Positions 21,617-32,311 of a DNA stretch of 64,000 nt are shown in pieces; position 1 is the stretch's first letter; each line of letters starts with the position of its first letter. The notes under the pieces were generated by a model, which did not search any database, had not been told where the DNA came from, and saw only the letters and a list, made by a program, of their open reading frames with translations. The position numbers and the translations under genes were made by a program. The stretch is from Rhynchopus euleeides (Eukaryota > Euglenozoa > Diplonemea > Diplonemida > Diplonemidae), in assembly GCA_963210315.1 (NCBI GenBank), contig OY723280.1, forward strand, positions 2,108,001 through 2,172,000, in the 5' to 3' direction.

Positions 21617-22684
21617 ACCGGGGGGGAAAAAAATACGCGTACTAGACGTCCTTCTGTCGATATCTTACTTGGCGCTATGGAAACACAAAAATGGAACGAA
21701 GAAAAATGTTTTGTTGACCGCTTCCACCACTCCTCTGCACAAATCTCACGACCGGCTATTGTGTGTTTGTGTTGTCTGAAGTACAGAAGGTGTGGTGGAG
21801 CACGAAGAAAGGGAAACATGACAGAGGTGATGACGCCAGTCCTTTCTAGTATCGTATTTCCTCCTATACACAATGCTGCGCTGTGTTTTGGATGGTATTA
21901 ATAAAAATTGAAAGCGTTTCCTTTCCAGACATGATATCTCAAAGCTTTGTACTCTCCTCTTCTGTTACCGCCCCACCCCAACCCAACCCCCCCACCCCCC
22001 ACCCCCGGCAAAGGAAATATCGAAACACCTTTTTCAGTGTTTGCTCGGGCTTGAGCGGCTTCAAACCCTGCGCGAGCATGACCGGTTGCACAGACACATG
22101 ACGTACGCCAGCACCCCTTGTTTCCCCACTCGGCGTGAGACAAAATCTCTGGGGCTATTATTTAGAGAAGGGGCCCGGCGCCTGCGCGCATCCTGTCGAA
22201 CTGTGGCTGCTTGCCGGTGGGGCTTGCGCAGCATATTTTCTGGTGTTTTTGCCTCTGGGTAAGAGCCCCTGGTTACCCCTATTCTACTGTCGTGTGTGTG
22301 TGTGGCGTCAACTCTGTTCAGAACGCCGTTCTGACAAAGGGTATGAACGGTGCTCTCCATCGTTTTCAGTGCCGAACTCATCCCCCACACCACCTACACC
22401 ACCTGGACTTGCGGGTGGTCAGCTGGATTGCGGGGGGAATTTCGGTATGGGACTGCACCTCTAACGTCTGGCCTGCTCCGCGACGTCGTCGAGGCGCCTC
22501 TTCTCCCCACCCCACTACTGAGCAGACCACCCCCTCAGGGGTGGCTATCTGAACAGCTGCAGGAAGAGGGCAACATCTATAACTCCCCCCCCCCTCTCCG
22601 CCTGCGCCCCCCCCAACACCCCAACACCCCGACCCCTTTCATCACCCCCGTTTCATTTGTTTCTTGCTTCTGTGTGCTGCGCAT
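21617..22684. other. Intergenic sequence
   Basis: No gene or repeat is recognised. The stretch is C-rich with runs of CCCACCCC. Short open frames carry no domain. Confidence 0.5.
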
Positions 22685-22686
22685 TA

Positions 22687-23165
22687 CAGAAGTCCAACAA
22701 AGGTTGGTGGGGTACAAAGTTTGGTGGATTTGGGGGTCCCGGAAAAATTTGGTGGGTTTCTACCCCACCAACCTATATAACGGTTGACCCGTGAGACTTG
22801 TCGATTTTTGGAGGGTGGCCCAGTCAGGGGGCGCGGACGCACCACAGCCCAATCCTGTCACACTGTTGCACACACCATGGTGTTCATTTTTCACCTATGC
22901 ACATCTGCCCTCCTCTAGGTTGGTACACCGTTGGGAGGGTGACGGTGGGGCGAGAGTCGGTTGGGGTGCGACATGGACGGCATCGTGAGGGCGCAGCTCG
23001 CCAGTCCGCCGACACGCAAGAGGAAGCAGTAGCATTGCGAGTAATGTTGGTGGGGTACAAAGGTTGGTGGGGTAAATTGTTTGGTGGGGTATAAAATTTG
23101 GTGGATTTGGGGGTCCCAGAAAAATTTGGTGGGTTATTACCCCACCAACCTTAGTTGGACTTCTG
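22687..23165. mobile_element. Small TIR element, TA-flanked, with two internal GGTTGGTGGGG repeats
   Basis: The ends read CAGAAGTCCAAC and its inverse, followed inward by AAGGTTGGTGGGGTA. TA flanks both ends (22685-22686 and 23166-23167). Two internal subunits (22701-22774 and 23044-23153) each begin GGTTGGTGGGGTAC and end with the inverse, and share TTTGGTGGATTTGGGGGTCCC. No coding capacity is seen. Confidence 0.7.
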
Positions 23166-23167
23166 TA

Positions 23168-25968
23168 GTATCTATACGCCGAACCTTGTCACTGGGGGAG
23201 GGCCCTGCAGACATGGGTGCGGGGGGAGGGGGGGTGCTGGGCAATATCACGCAAGAGGGAGGCCCCTGGCTGAAACTTTCTGGCCTCGCCGCCCTTCCCG
23301 GGACACACCTGTATATGATCTAATGTGTTCCCAATGCAAGGCACATCGTCTGTTCTCCGTCAGCCCTGCAGAGGGGGCACTGTGAGATACTGTTGGTGCT
23401 GGGATGCTCATTGTTGTTCGGGCTTCCTTTTTGTCTTCCCATTTCCCATTCTGAAATCTAAGGGGTCTTCTTACCGTTCTGTGTGAGCGATACACGTTGT
23501 TGGATTCTCGATTGTTCGGGGGGGGGGGGGTCTTTATGGAGCCTGTTGCAACCCAGATCAAGACGATCCATCTTGATAGGTGCAAGTGAGCTCGCTCATC
23601 GTTTCCCCATATGTGCCTGTGCCGTTTTGCTAAAGGCGAGAACAAAAAGGGCGTGAATTTCTGTCCTGCCCAGTGCATGATTCGCCCCTTCCCCCACCCC
23701 AGATCGCGGGGGGATCCCGACAGCACGCTTTATCCCTTCGCGATCGCATTTTTTCCAACCCGCATTTGGTTCCGTTCCCTCTGCTCAGTTGAGTGCTTGT
23801 TGCGCTTCCCCAGCTTCAGTACCATCTGTATTCTCTTCTCAGCGTATGTGCTGCGTGCTATTGCCAGACGCGTGTTCCCATCAACACGGGGTGCCTTAGT
23901 GCGGCGGTGAGATGTGAAATATTTCTGTTCCACGATGGGGGGGCTTCTGAGAGCCGGGGGGGGGGGGGTGACAGGCGGAAGGCCTTACCAACCCCCAACC
24001 ACTACCACTGCCAGGGTAAAAATCCAACAAGTCTCTGCTTCGAGTTGGCATTCGCCACCTCGAGCGTGTTGGTGACTGCCCCATACCGCTGTGCCTTGTG
24101 TGCTTTGCGTGTCTGCGACGCCGACCCACAGCCGCCTGTGCCCTCCTAGTGCGACAACACAGAGTATCCTATTAGATGGGTGTCTTCGGTAGACAAAGGC
24201 ACGGACGTTCAGTGGACCCGCCTCCTGCGTGGCAGTCGCACTGACATTGTTGTACCAGAGTGTGTGAAGACTCAGTGGTGGTTATTCTGAGGGAGCTGTC
24301 TCAGTCGAAGTCTCAATCGGCTGCAGTGGTCTCGGTGGTAGGGGTTTGGAGTTTCGGGCTGTCGTCTTGATGGCCAAACGGTTGTACCCTGTGGGGGTCT
24401 GGTGGTGGCACAAACTTGTGTGCGGTGATATCATCACTCCGTTCACAATCTGCTCGCGAACTGTGCACACTGCGCAATTTGATCCGCCAACCACCACGGC
24501 ACCACGCCGACTAGCTGTCCTCTCTGTAAAATCAAAATCCGAATGCCACTCAACATGCCCTAGCCCTGTCCCGTGGGTTTGCGCTGCCCCCGGAATGTTT
24601 TGCGGAGGTTTATGCGCCATCGCCCGAAAAGCAAAGATCAGCTCATCCATTTGGCATCTGACGCTTCCTGGTAGAACCGGCAACCCCCCATGTCACTGGG
24701 AGTGGTCAGAACCAAACGGGGTGGTTTCGTGCCTCCGAGCCTTGGGCTTCGTCTTCGTTGGAAGACGAGCGTACCCTCAAGTCGGAGTGGAAAGGCGCCA
24801 ACGGGCGGAAGACCCACCCCCGTTGCCTGACACCACAATCAAAAGAATCATGCAAACCGTTCGCCAAAAGACTTGGAGTTGCGTTCTTTGTCTGTACGAA
24901 CAGGGCCTGCTTGTGCATGTATACCGAACGCTGCCATGAGTCTTTTTGGTGCGAAAGGCTAGCAGTTCTTGACTTGCTGTGCTCGTTCTTGGCTTGCGAA
25001 AAATAAGGGATAACCGGCACCCCCTCCCCTGTTGTTTTCTTTACGCCAAGTCTGATCGCCCTCCGTCACGTCAGACTCTGGTCCCCTCCTCCATGCTGCC
25101 CTCTCTCTACCAAAAGATCCCCCAGCCCCCCCTCTTGACAATATTCCCCGTTCAAAACCCCACACCCCCCACCCCATCTCCTGCCACTCTCACGCAGCAC
25201 CCCCGCCTTGAAGGCTGAAGGCATATCAAATCGAATCTACTTCTTTCCTTGGTGTGGGTGTGTGGGTATGTTGCAACATCCCATCTGCCAGCCTGTCACA
25301 CCTTCCGCCTCGTCCTGTCTGGCGGGTGTGCTGGAGTGGAGTGTAGGGTGGAGGGTGGAGGGTCTGCCGCCTTCTTGCTCGTCGACTCGGAGAGGGAGGA
25401 GGGGCACCTGCACCGTTTTTATCCACCGTTTTCGAGGAGACAGATGCATGTATGTGATGAATGTATGTTCACTCGCAGAGGGGGGCGACTGAATGGGTGG
25501 GGGGAGGAAGGAGGGTGGGGGGCTGCAACTTCTGCTAAGTGTTGTCTGACCTGACGCCCATAACCCCTCATCCCGCACGCACACACGCGCGAATCTTTTT
25601 TTAAGCACACTCGTGTGAGCGGAAAGCACCCCACCACAGCTGCAACCAAACGTGCTCTATACACTAACCCCACCCTTCATCAGGCTCAGGGTGTGATCAG
25701 TTCAGGGTTTTGTGTGTAGAAGCGTCAACGCAACAAACAAAAGGAAATTCATCAGAGCGGTTGTAGCTGTGAAGTGATAGGGCGCTTTCTACTAGTGTAG
25801 ACACACACCGAGCGCTTGCTCTCGGTGTGATCACCGCTGACAGACACACCTCCTCCGCCCTGCTGACCTTCGGCTCCTCAGATTTAGAACAAAACTAGAG
25901 GCAGGAATGATGGAATAGGTGCCCCTTCCCATGATTGGAGAACAGGATGAGTTTTTTTAGCTTATTTT
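23168..25968. other. Intergenic sequence
   Basis: No gene is recognised. A minus-strand frame at 24683-24282 (133 residues) has a mildly protein-like composition but no domain. Poly-G and poly-C runs occur at 23519-23530 and 23950-23970. A short CACACCGAG/CTCGGTGTG hairpin lies at about 25806-25831. Confidence 0.45.
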
Positions 25969-26077
25969 GGGGGTCTTCGCTACGGGGTGACCGTCAGTGC
26001 GTTTTGGTGCATTTGCTGTTGAATTAGCTGAAAACTGACGGAGATTGACGGAGGATAACGGCCAGCGAAGACCCCCC
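25969..26077. mobile_element. Miniature element with GGGGGTCTTCGCT ends
   Basis: This 109-base element has ends GGGGGTCTTCGCT and the inverse, the same terminus as the 2-kb element at 38090-40143. TTT lies on both sides, allowing for one C of uncertainty. The inside contains inverted CCGTCAGT/ACTGACGG words. It is a deleted or miniature relative. Confidence 0.65.
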
Positions 26078-27318
26078 TTTATCCCTGTTGCTTTTTTGAT
26101 GTTGTTGTTGTGGGGGAGGGGGTTGGGGGCGGGGGGGCGTGCAAGGCAGACGGCACGGCAAGATACTTTTGGTCGTTTTCAGCTGGTTATTTTAATCTTT
26201 CCACACCCACCTCCCGACCCCCTTCCTCTAGCGACTCTCCCCCCCCCCCCCTGCCCCCCCCAACTCGCACTCCCAAAGCAACGAAAGGCACACAATCCCC
26301 GCCCCTCCTTGTTGTGCCGCCATATTTTTTTTTACAGTTCCACACAGCACGCCATGCCAGGGCCCATCTGTCCCCTCAGGCGCCGAGATGCGCTTGCAGG
26401 TTGTGCATCGTTTCTTTCATTCCCGTTGACAATGATTTGATGATACTCTTTGTTTTTGGGGTTTTCAGCCATTTTTTGGCTTGTTTGCCGTTATATTTGT
26501 TGCCAAAGCCTCGGCAAGTTCAGTTCAAAAATCTGGCTTGTTTCAGGTTGCGCTGGGATGTCCTATTCCGTTTGACATATTTTTAAAATCTTTATCTGGT
26601 AACCTCTCTCTACGATTGTGCTCGGAACGTGATATCCTTACATACATTGGGCGTTGTTACCCGGCATATACCGGGTACGCCCAGTGTATGCCCTCATGTT
26701 GTTTGTTGGGAGATTACGGGATCAGCTCTGCTGGCTGCTTTCTCTCGGAGCTGCGTTGCTCTTTTGGGGGAAAAAAGAATGCCGTTTATTTTTTATGTTG
26801 TGACCAGCCTTTGCATTTCCTCGTGTGTCCACCGTGTTGCTGGCAACGTGCTGCAATTTTCTGAACGAATCTCAGGCCCGCCTTTTGCTATGGGTAGACT
26901 GGCGTACCGCCCCAAGAGGGGGTGTGACAAAAAATATATTTTTTTCCCTTTGTGTTTTCTAGGTCCGCAAGGTCCCAAAAATCACTTTTTGGGCACATTT
27001 TTCAGAGGTCGCCAGAGGTCGCCACCCGGGAAATGCCATTTTTGGGGTTAAAAAACGGTTTTTCACCTTGCCCTCGTGAACTAGGTGGGGAAGGCGACGG
27101 TCAGACGCAAAATAAATGGAGGACCCCAAAGGAGGGTCCGCATCAGGCGGAAATCAGCAGAACCTCGCTCCAGACCACATTGTGGGCCAGGACAGGGTCG
27201 GGAAGAGCATAAAACACCAGAAAACCGGTCCAGGAGGTCTCTCTGGGGCTCAAATCCCCTGAAGAGGGGTCTGAACAGGTGGCGACCGAAGGGCGACCAA
27301 TGGTGCCCACGGAGTTCC
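26078..27318. other. Intergenic sequence with one hairpin
   Basis: No gene is recognised. An imperfect palindrome of about 50 bases lies at 26640-26691. The last 350 bases (from about 26960) lead into the tandem array and resemble the CCCAAAAA/TTTTTGG-rich sequence of the right-hand nested elements. Confidence 0.45.
26640..26691. repeat. Imperfect palindrome
   Basis: Arms of the form ATACATTGGGCG...TACCCGG and CCGGGTA-CGCCCAGTGTAT flank a CATATA loop. It could form a hairpin of about 20 pairs with one small bulge. No function is known. Confidence 0.6.
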
Positions 27319-28066
27319 TCATCCCAAACTTGGGACCCACCGAAAAATGGACCAGATGGTGGTCCCAAATTAGGGACCGACCAACAAAGCGACCAGATGG
27401 CGGTCCCAAATTTGGGACCGACCCATAAAGCGACCAGATGGCGGTCCCAAATTTGGGACCGACCAACAAAGCGACCAGATGGCGGTCCCAAATTTGGGAC
27501 CGACCGAGAAAGCGACCAGATGGTGGTCCCAAATTTGGGACCGACCGAAAAATTGACCAGATGGCGGTCCCAAATTTGGGACCGACCGAGAAAGCGACCA
27601 GATGGTGGTCCCAAATTTGGGACCGACCGAGAAAGCGACCAGATGGCGGTCCCAAATTTGGGACCGACCGATAAAGCGACCAGATGGTGGTCCCAAATTT
27701 GGGACCGACCGAGAAAGCGACCAGATGGTGGTCCCAAATTTGGGACCGACCGAGAAAGCGACCAGATGGCGGTCCCAAATTTGGGACCGACCGATAAAGC
27801 GACCAGATGGTGGTCCCAAATTTGGGACCGACCGAAAAATTGGCCAGATGGCGGTCCCAAATTTGGGACCGACCAATAAAGCGACCAGATGGTGGTCCCA
27901 AATTTGGGACCGACCAACAAAGCGACCAGATGGCGGTCCCAAATTTGGGACCGACCCATAAAGCGACCAGATGGTGGTCCCAAATTTGGGACCGACCGAA
28001 AAATTGACCAGATGGCGGTCCCAAATTTGGGACCGACCGAGAAAGCGACCAGATGGTGGTCCCAAA
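27319..28066 (+). repeat. 41-bp tandem array, left arm (about 18 units)
   Basis: The unit is GGTCCCAAATTTGGGACC (itself a perfect palindrome), a variable ten-base word, and GACCAGATGG(T/C). Variable words include CGAGAAAGCG, CCATAAAGCG, CAACAAAGCG, CGAAAAATTG, CGATAAAGCG and CAATAAAGCG. Because 41 is not a multiple of three and the unit lacks stops, long artefactual frames cross it on both strands. Confidence 0.95.
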
Positions 28067-28755
28067 TTTGGGACCGCCATCTGGTCGCTTTCTCGGTCGG
28101 TCCCAATTTTGGGACCGCCATCTGGTCGCTTTTTTGGTCGGTCCCAATTGTGGGACCACCATCTGGTCGCTTTATGGGTCGGTCCCAAATTTGGGACCGC
28201 CATCTGGTCGCTTTCTCGGTCGGTCCCAAATTTGGGACCGCCATCTGGTCGCTTTATGGGTCGGTCCCAAATTTGGGACCGCCATCTGGTCAATTTTTCG
28301 GTCGGTCCCAAATTTGGGACCACCATCTGGTCGCTTTCTCGGTCGGTCCCAAATTTGGGACCGCCATCTGGCCAATTTTTCGGTCGGTCCCAAATTTGGG
28401 ACCGCCATCTGGTCAATTTTTCGGTCGGTCCCAAATTTGGGACCACCATCTGGTCGCTTTCTCGGTCGGTCCCAATTTTGGGACCGCCATCTGGTCGCTT
28501 TCTCGGTCGGTCCCAAATTTGGGACCGCCATCTGGTCGCTTTATGGGTCGGTCCCAAATTTGGGACCACCATCTGGTCGCTTTCTCGGTCGGTCCCAAAT
28601 TTGGGACCGCCATCTGGTCGCTTTATGGGTCGGTCCCAAATTTGGGACCGCCCTCTGGTCAATTTTTCGGTCGGTCCCAAATTTGGGACCACCATCTGGT
28701 CGCTTTATCGGTCGGTCCCAAATTTGGGACCGCCATCTGGTCGCTTTATTGGTCG
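28067..28755 (-). repeat. 41-bp tandem array, right arm (about 17 units, inverted)
   Basis: The same unit continues in the opposite orientation from a centre inside the palindrome 28058-28075. The two arms could pair over about 700 bases. The order of the variable words differs between the arms. Confidence 0.95.
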
Positions 28756-29010
28756 GTGAACATCCTTCAGGATTTTGAAGGCACGTCTCACACCGGTTGG
28801 TGCTGTGTCGCATTCCAGGGGATAGTCCTTCACTTGGGTACGATTCGGCGCGACTGAGTCATCAAGCTTCATCCACCTGCCTCTCATGGTGGCGTTGGGT
28901 TTTCGCACGCTGCGCCGCATTTTCACCCGGCCGAACTCAAAAACCCAAAGTCTACTGAAGATAGTCTGGCCTCTCCACAACATGTGATGGGAAAATGTTG
29001 AGGTCGGGCC
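28756..29010 (-). CDS. Unidentified coding remnant related to 38400-38760
   Basis: I do not recognise the protein. The minus-strand frame contains CQGWHGPT, VKMRRSVRKPNATMRG, VKDYPLEC and TAPTGVRRAFKILKDVH. The plus-strand sequence at 38400-38760 matches it in the same word order (CQGWQG, MRRSV-KPN, LECATAPTGV) despite many base changes. The two therefore look like diverged copies of a once-coding segment of a DNA element. The frame runs on into the 41-bp array and is not complete. Confidence 0.35.
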
Positions 29011-29050
29011 ATGCCAGCCCTGGCACGAGATCACTGCTCGTACCTGGGAC

Positions 29051-29331
29051 CACCCGTGTAAAAGTCCCCCCAGGGGGGACTTAAGCACAGGTGGACCTAA
29101 ACACGGGAGTGGGCTGGTCTGGAGGGTCACCAGGTGGCCGCTAGGCCACCTGGTGCCCTTCAGGTGCTGTCAGAGTCGAAAAGTGGGGTGCCAAAAGTCC
29201 ATCCGGACCGGAATCACCCCCATACGACGGAAGCGGAAGAGGTCTTCTTGGTCTCCACCGTGCCACCCCCGTGTTTAAGCCCCCCCCCTGGCCGAAAGTC
29301 GCCTCCAGGGGGGGGACTTAAACACGGGGGG
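29051..29331. repeat. Cluster of inverted repeats with CCCGTGTTTAAG ends
   Basis: Three inverted repeats are visible: AAGTCCCCCC/GGGGGGACTT at about 29064-29085; CACCAGGTGGCC/GGCCACCTGGTG at 29128-29155; and CCGTGTTTAAGCCCCCCCC with a facing GGGGGGGGACTTAAACACGG at 29268-29331. The repeated terminus suggests a small, unnamed MITE family. Confidence 0.6.
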
Positions 29332-31416
29332 TCCCAGGTACCCCCGAAAATTCACATTGTGTCTACAGTGTGGGGCCCGAAAATCGAGTTTTCGGTGTTG
29401 CTTTTCCACATTTGGGGTTCCCAACTTCAGGACTGTCGCGCAATTACCTCAAAAGTGGCCGAGAAACCCAGGAATTTCTTTTTTTGAAGCCAATATTTTT
29501 TGTCACAGTAGCTTAGCTGAAAAGTTGGGCGAGTCGTCCACCCTACTATGGGATCGCCTCTTGAATATGTGACACACTGTGAGACTCTCTCTGTGACACG
29601 CACCACATAGACGGGTTGTCCTCCACTCGGGCAGCGGCTACGGAAGCAGGCCAGACAGCCGCCCGTTCTTCCCCCTGCCTGCCAGGAGCACTCCTGGCGC
29701 GCAACAGGCACCGCCAGGAAACCGATTGTTATCTTTTTGAACAGAAATTTCCTCTGACTCTCGTTTGCACCCCCCAACGGCACAAATAAGCACCGTTGTT
29801 CCCCCCCCGCCTCCTGTAAATATTCACGAAAATAGAAGGCCAAAAAATAACCTGTGCGGGGTGGCGGTTCAGCCCCCTGCCGGAATGTCAACATCAGGGT
29901 GTATGGGTCTGTCTTCAGTGTGCTCCATCTGAATGCAAAAAAAGCAAAGGGAACAACTGTTGCTGTGTTTTGTGCAGATCTGCACGAAAATGAAACACGG
30001 CAGGTAAAGATGGGAAGGGGGTGGGGGAGATTCCTGACGATCGTGAGGGAGCACACCGCAATCACCCCACCCCCCCCCCCGGCTCCTTGCAGCGTCTTGG
30101 GGGGTTTTGGGGGCTGTTGCCTTGGGGGTACATCATAAAAAGCCAATTCTTTTTTCCTTTGCGTGTTGTATGCGCAATCAAATAAGACTCTCAAAGAAAC
30201 CATTGAAATCATTCCGTGCGACCAGAATCTGTGCATGGCAGGCCGCCACGCCACAGAGACTCTGCTCTGCAGGCCCTTTTCACACGCCAACCTGCCCTTT
30301 GCTTGGGCATGGGTTCAGGCTCCGCCCTTTCCTGCGTGGCCCCCACAACATCGCAAACCAAACAAACGCATCTGTTGAAGACCCGCCGTTCATTCAGAGA
30401 AATGAAAATATTGGGAAAAGGGGGGTGGTGGGCTGCCCACCCAGCGAGCGCCCCCCTCTCTTCTATTTGGTGCCTCAGCACTGCAGGGAATGTTCCGGCG
30501 GGTATCCCCACAGTGTTGTTGTCCAGGATAACCCGAAACACAGCGGCTCCTCTGTCACCGGTGGGGCTGTTGGAGACACGCTCAAAATTCGTTCTAAAAA
30601 TATGCCGTTCAAATAAGCATCGGTCATTTTACAAATGAGCCGTTCTTTCACGAGCGCCACGCCCTTCATTTCACCGCGTTTTTTTTGGGCTTGTCTCCGG
30701 CTTTCTGGTAATCCCTGGAATAACACACGAGACACACAATACATACTATGGCACACCTCCCCTTTGGGTCCTGTGCCGGCTCACCTGGGGTTGCCTCCAC
30801 CACACCCCGCGCCGTGGGTCAGATACAAGGGAGGAGGAAGGGAGGGAGGAGGAAGGGTGCAGCAAGGGTGGGGGTGTGTGGTGCAGCACCGCAACGAGCA
30901 CCTCCCACCCCCACCCCCCTTCCCGTGCTCGGCTTGACGCGATCTCCGCTGGTGTTGCACCACCTCCACACCTGCCTGTTAACCCCCCCCCTGGGGGTTC
31001 AGGCTGGTGGCATGCTCTTCTGCAGCAGCCGCTGGCTCTCCCATAACCCCTCCCTCTTCCCGTGATGCGCCCACATGGCATGAAGGGGCGGTGTGACGAA
31101 AGAAATGGCGATCCTGGATGGTGGGTGCTGCAGCGCTCGCCACAGGGGGGGGGTGGTGAGGGGGGAAGGTCCGCTTTTCGGTTCGACGAATGGGACACGT
31201 GATAGATGCGCGGGGTTGGGGGGGGGGGTGGATCGCTTTCCCGACACACAGCAGCAGCCTGCTCATGCGGGTTGTTTTCAGTTCAGGGGGGGGGGGAAGT
31301 GGAAGCGAAACTTGCTGTGCACCCCAAGGTGGGTGGCCTGGTCCCCCTCTTTCTGATCCCCCTGCCCCCCCCACCCCCCCCCAGTGGCTGGCTTAACGCC
31401 GGGGTACTGTAAGCAG
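29332..31416. other. Intergenic sequence
   Basis: No gene is recognised. It includes one copy of the dispersed hairpin motif at 30525-30600. C- and G-rich runs dominate 30840-31390. Confidence 0.5.
30525..30600 (+). repeat. Dispersed hairpin motif, copy 3
   Basis: It reads GATAACCCGAAACACAGCGG, a CTCC...GGGG hairpin with ACAGC/GCTGTT flanks, ACACGCTCAAAATTCGTTC and an A run. Weaker than copies 1, 4 and 5, but in the same order. Confidence 0.35.
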
Positions 31417-31947
31417 CACGGTGGGATCTTGTAAATTTTACATGTATAACTACAAGTATATACATGTATTATACATGTATAATACTTGCATGTCAACTAT
31501 TATACATGTATAATACATGTATATGCCTGAAATATACATGTAAAATACATGTATATCAAGTAAAAATACAAGTATAATACTTGCATGTCAACTATTATAC
31601 TTGTATTTTTACTTGATATACATGTATTTTACATGTATATTTCAGGCATTTACATGTATTTTACATGTATAATACTTGTCATGCAAGTATTATACATGTA
31701 AAATACTTGCATGACAAGTAAAATACTTGCATGCAAGTATTTTACTTGTCATGCAAGTATTATACATGTATTTTACTTGTCATGCAAGTATTTTACATGT
31801 ATAATACTTGCATGACAAGTATTATACATGTAAAATACATGTAAATGCCTGAAATATACATGTAAAATACATGTATATCAAGTAAAAATACATGTATAAT
31901 AGTTGACATGCAAGTATTATACTTGTATTTTTACTTGATATACATGG
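31417..31947. mobile_element. Palindromic-word element S, copy 1
   Basis: The copy starts CACGGTGGGATCTTGTAAAT and is then built almost wholly from short self-complementary words: TACATGTA, ACTTGCATGCAAGT, TACAAGTA and TATTTCAGGCAT. It ends ACTTGATATACATGGG. The whole 530 bases are the reverse complement of 59118-59646 with few differences. It has no coding capacity. Only one end shows the family terminus, so this copy may be partial. Confidence 0.8.
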
Positions 31948-31964
31948 GGTAATCAGGCTGGGGA

Positions 31965-32111
31965 AAAAAACAACAAATCACAACAAATCACACCCGATCA
32001 CAACAGATCACAACAAATCACAAGGCAAATGTTGTGATTTGTTGTGATTTTTTGCGATTTGTTGCGGCCAGTTGTGATTTGTTGTGACTAGGTGTGACGT
32101 GGTGTGATTTG
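31965..32111. repeat. ACAAATCACA repeats, turning into their inverse before the gap
   Basis: AATCACAACAAATCAC words run from 31975 to about 32028 and are followed by GTGATTTGTTGTGATT words up to the N run. This is a tandem array meeting its inverted copy. Confidence 0.75.
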
Positions 32112-32311
32112 NNNNNNNNNNNNNNNNNNNNNNNNNNNNNNNNNNNNNNNNNNNNNNNNNNNNNNNNNNNNNNNNNNNNNNNNNNNNNNNNNNNNNNNNN
32201 NNNNNNNNNNNNNNNNNNNNNNNNNNNNNNNNNNNNNNNNNNNNNNNNNNNNNNNNNNNNNNNNNNNNNNNNNNNNNNNNNNNNNNNNNNNNNNNNNNNN
32301 NNNNNNNNNNN
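32112..32311. other. Assembly gap of 200 N
   Basis: Exactly 200 N follow the inverted ATCACAACAA repeats. The round number suggests an estimated or nominal gap rather than a measured one. Confidence 0.98.

Noticed and set aside
27370-28695. Open frames of up to 441 residues on both strands in the 41-bp array
   Set aside because: They arise because the 41-bp unit lacks stops in several frames. The products are simple repeats of NLGPT/KFGTD-like words with no domain.
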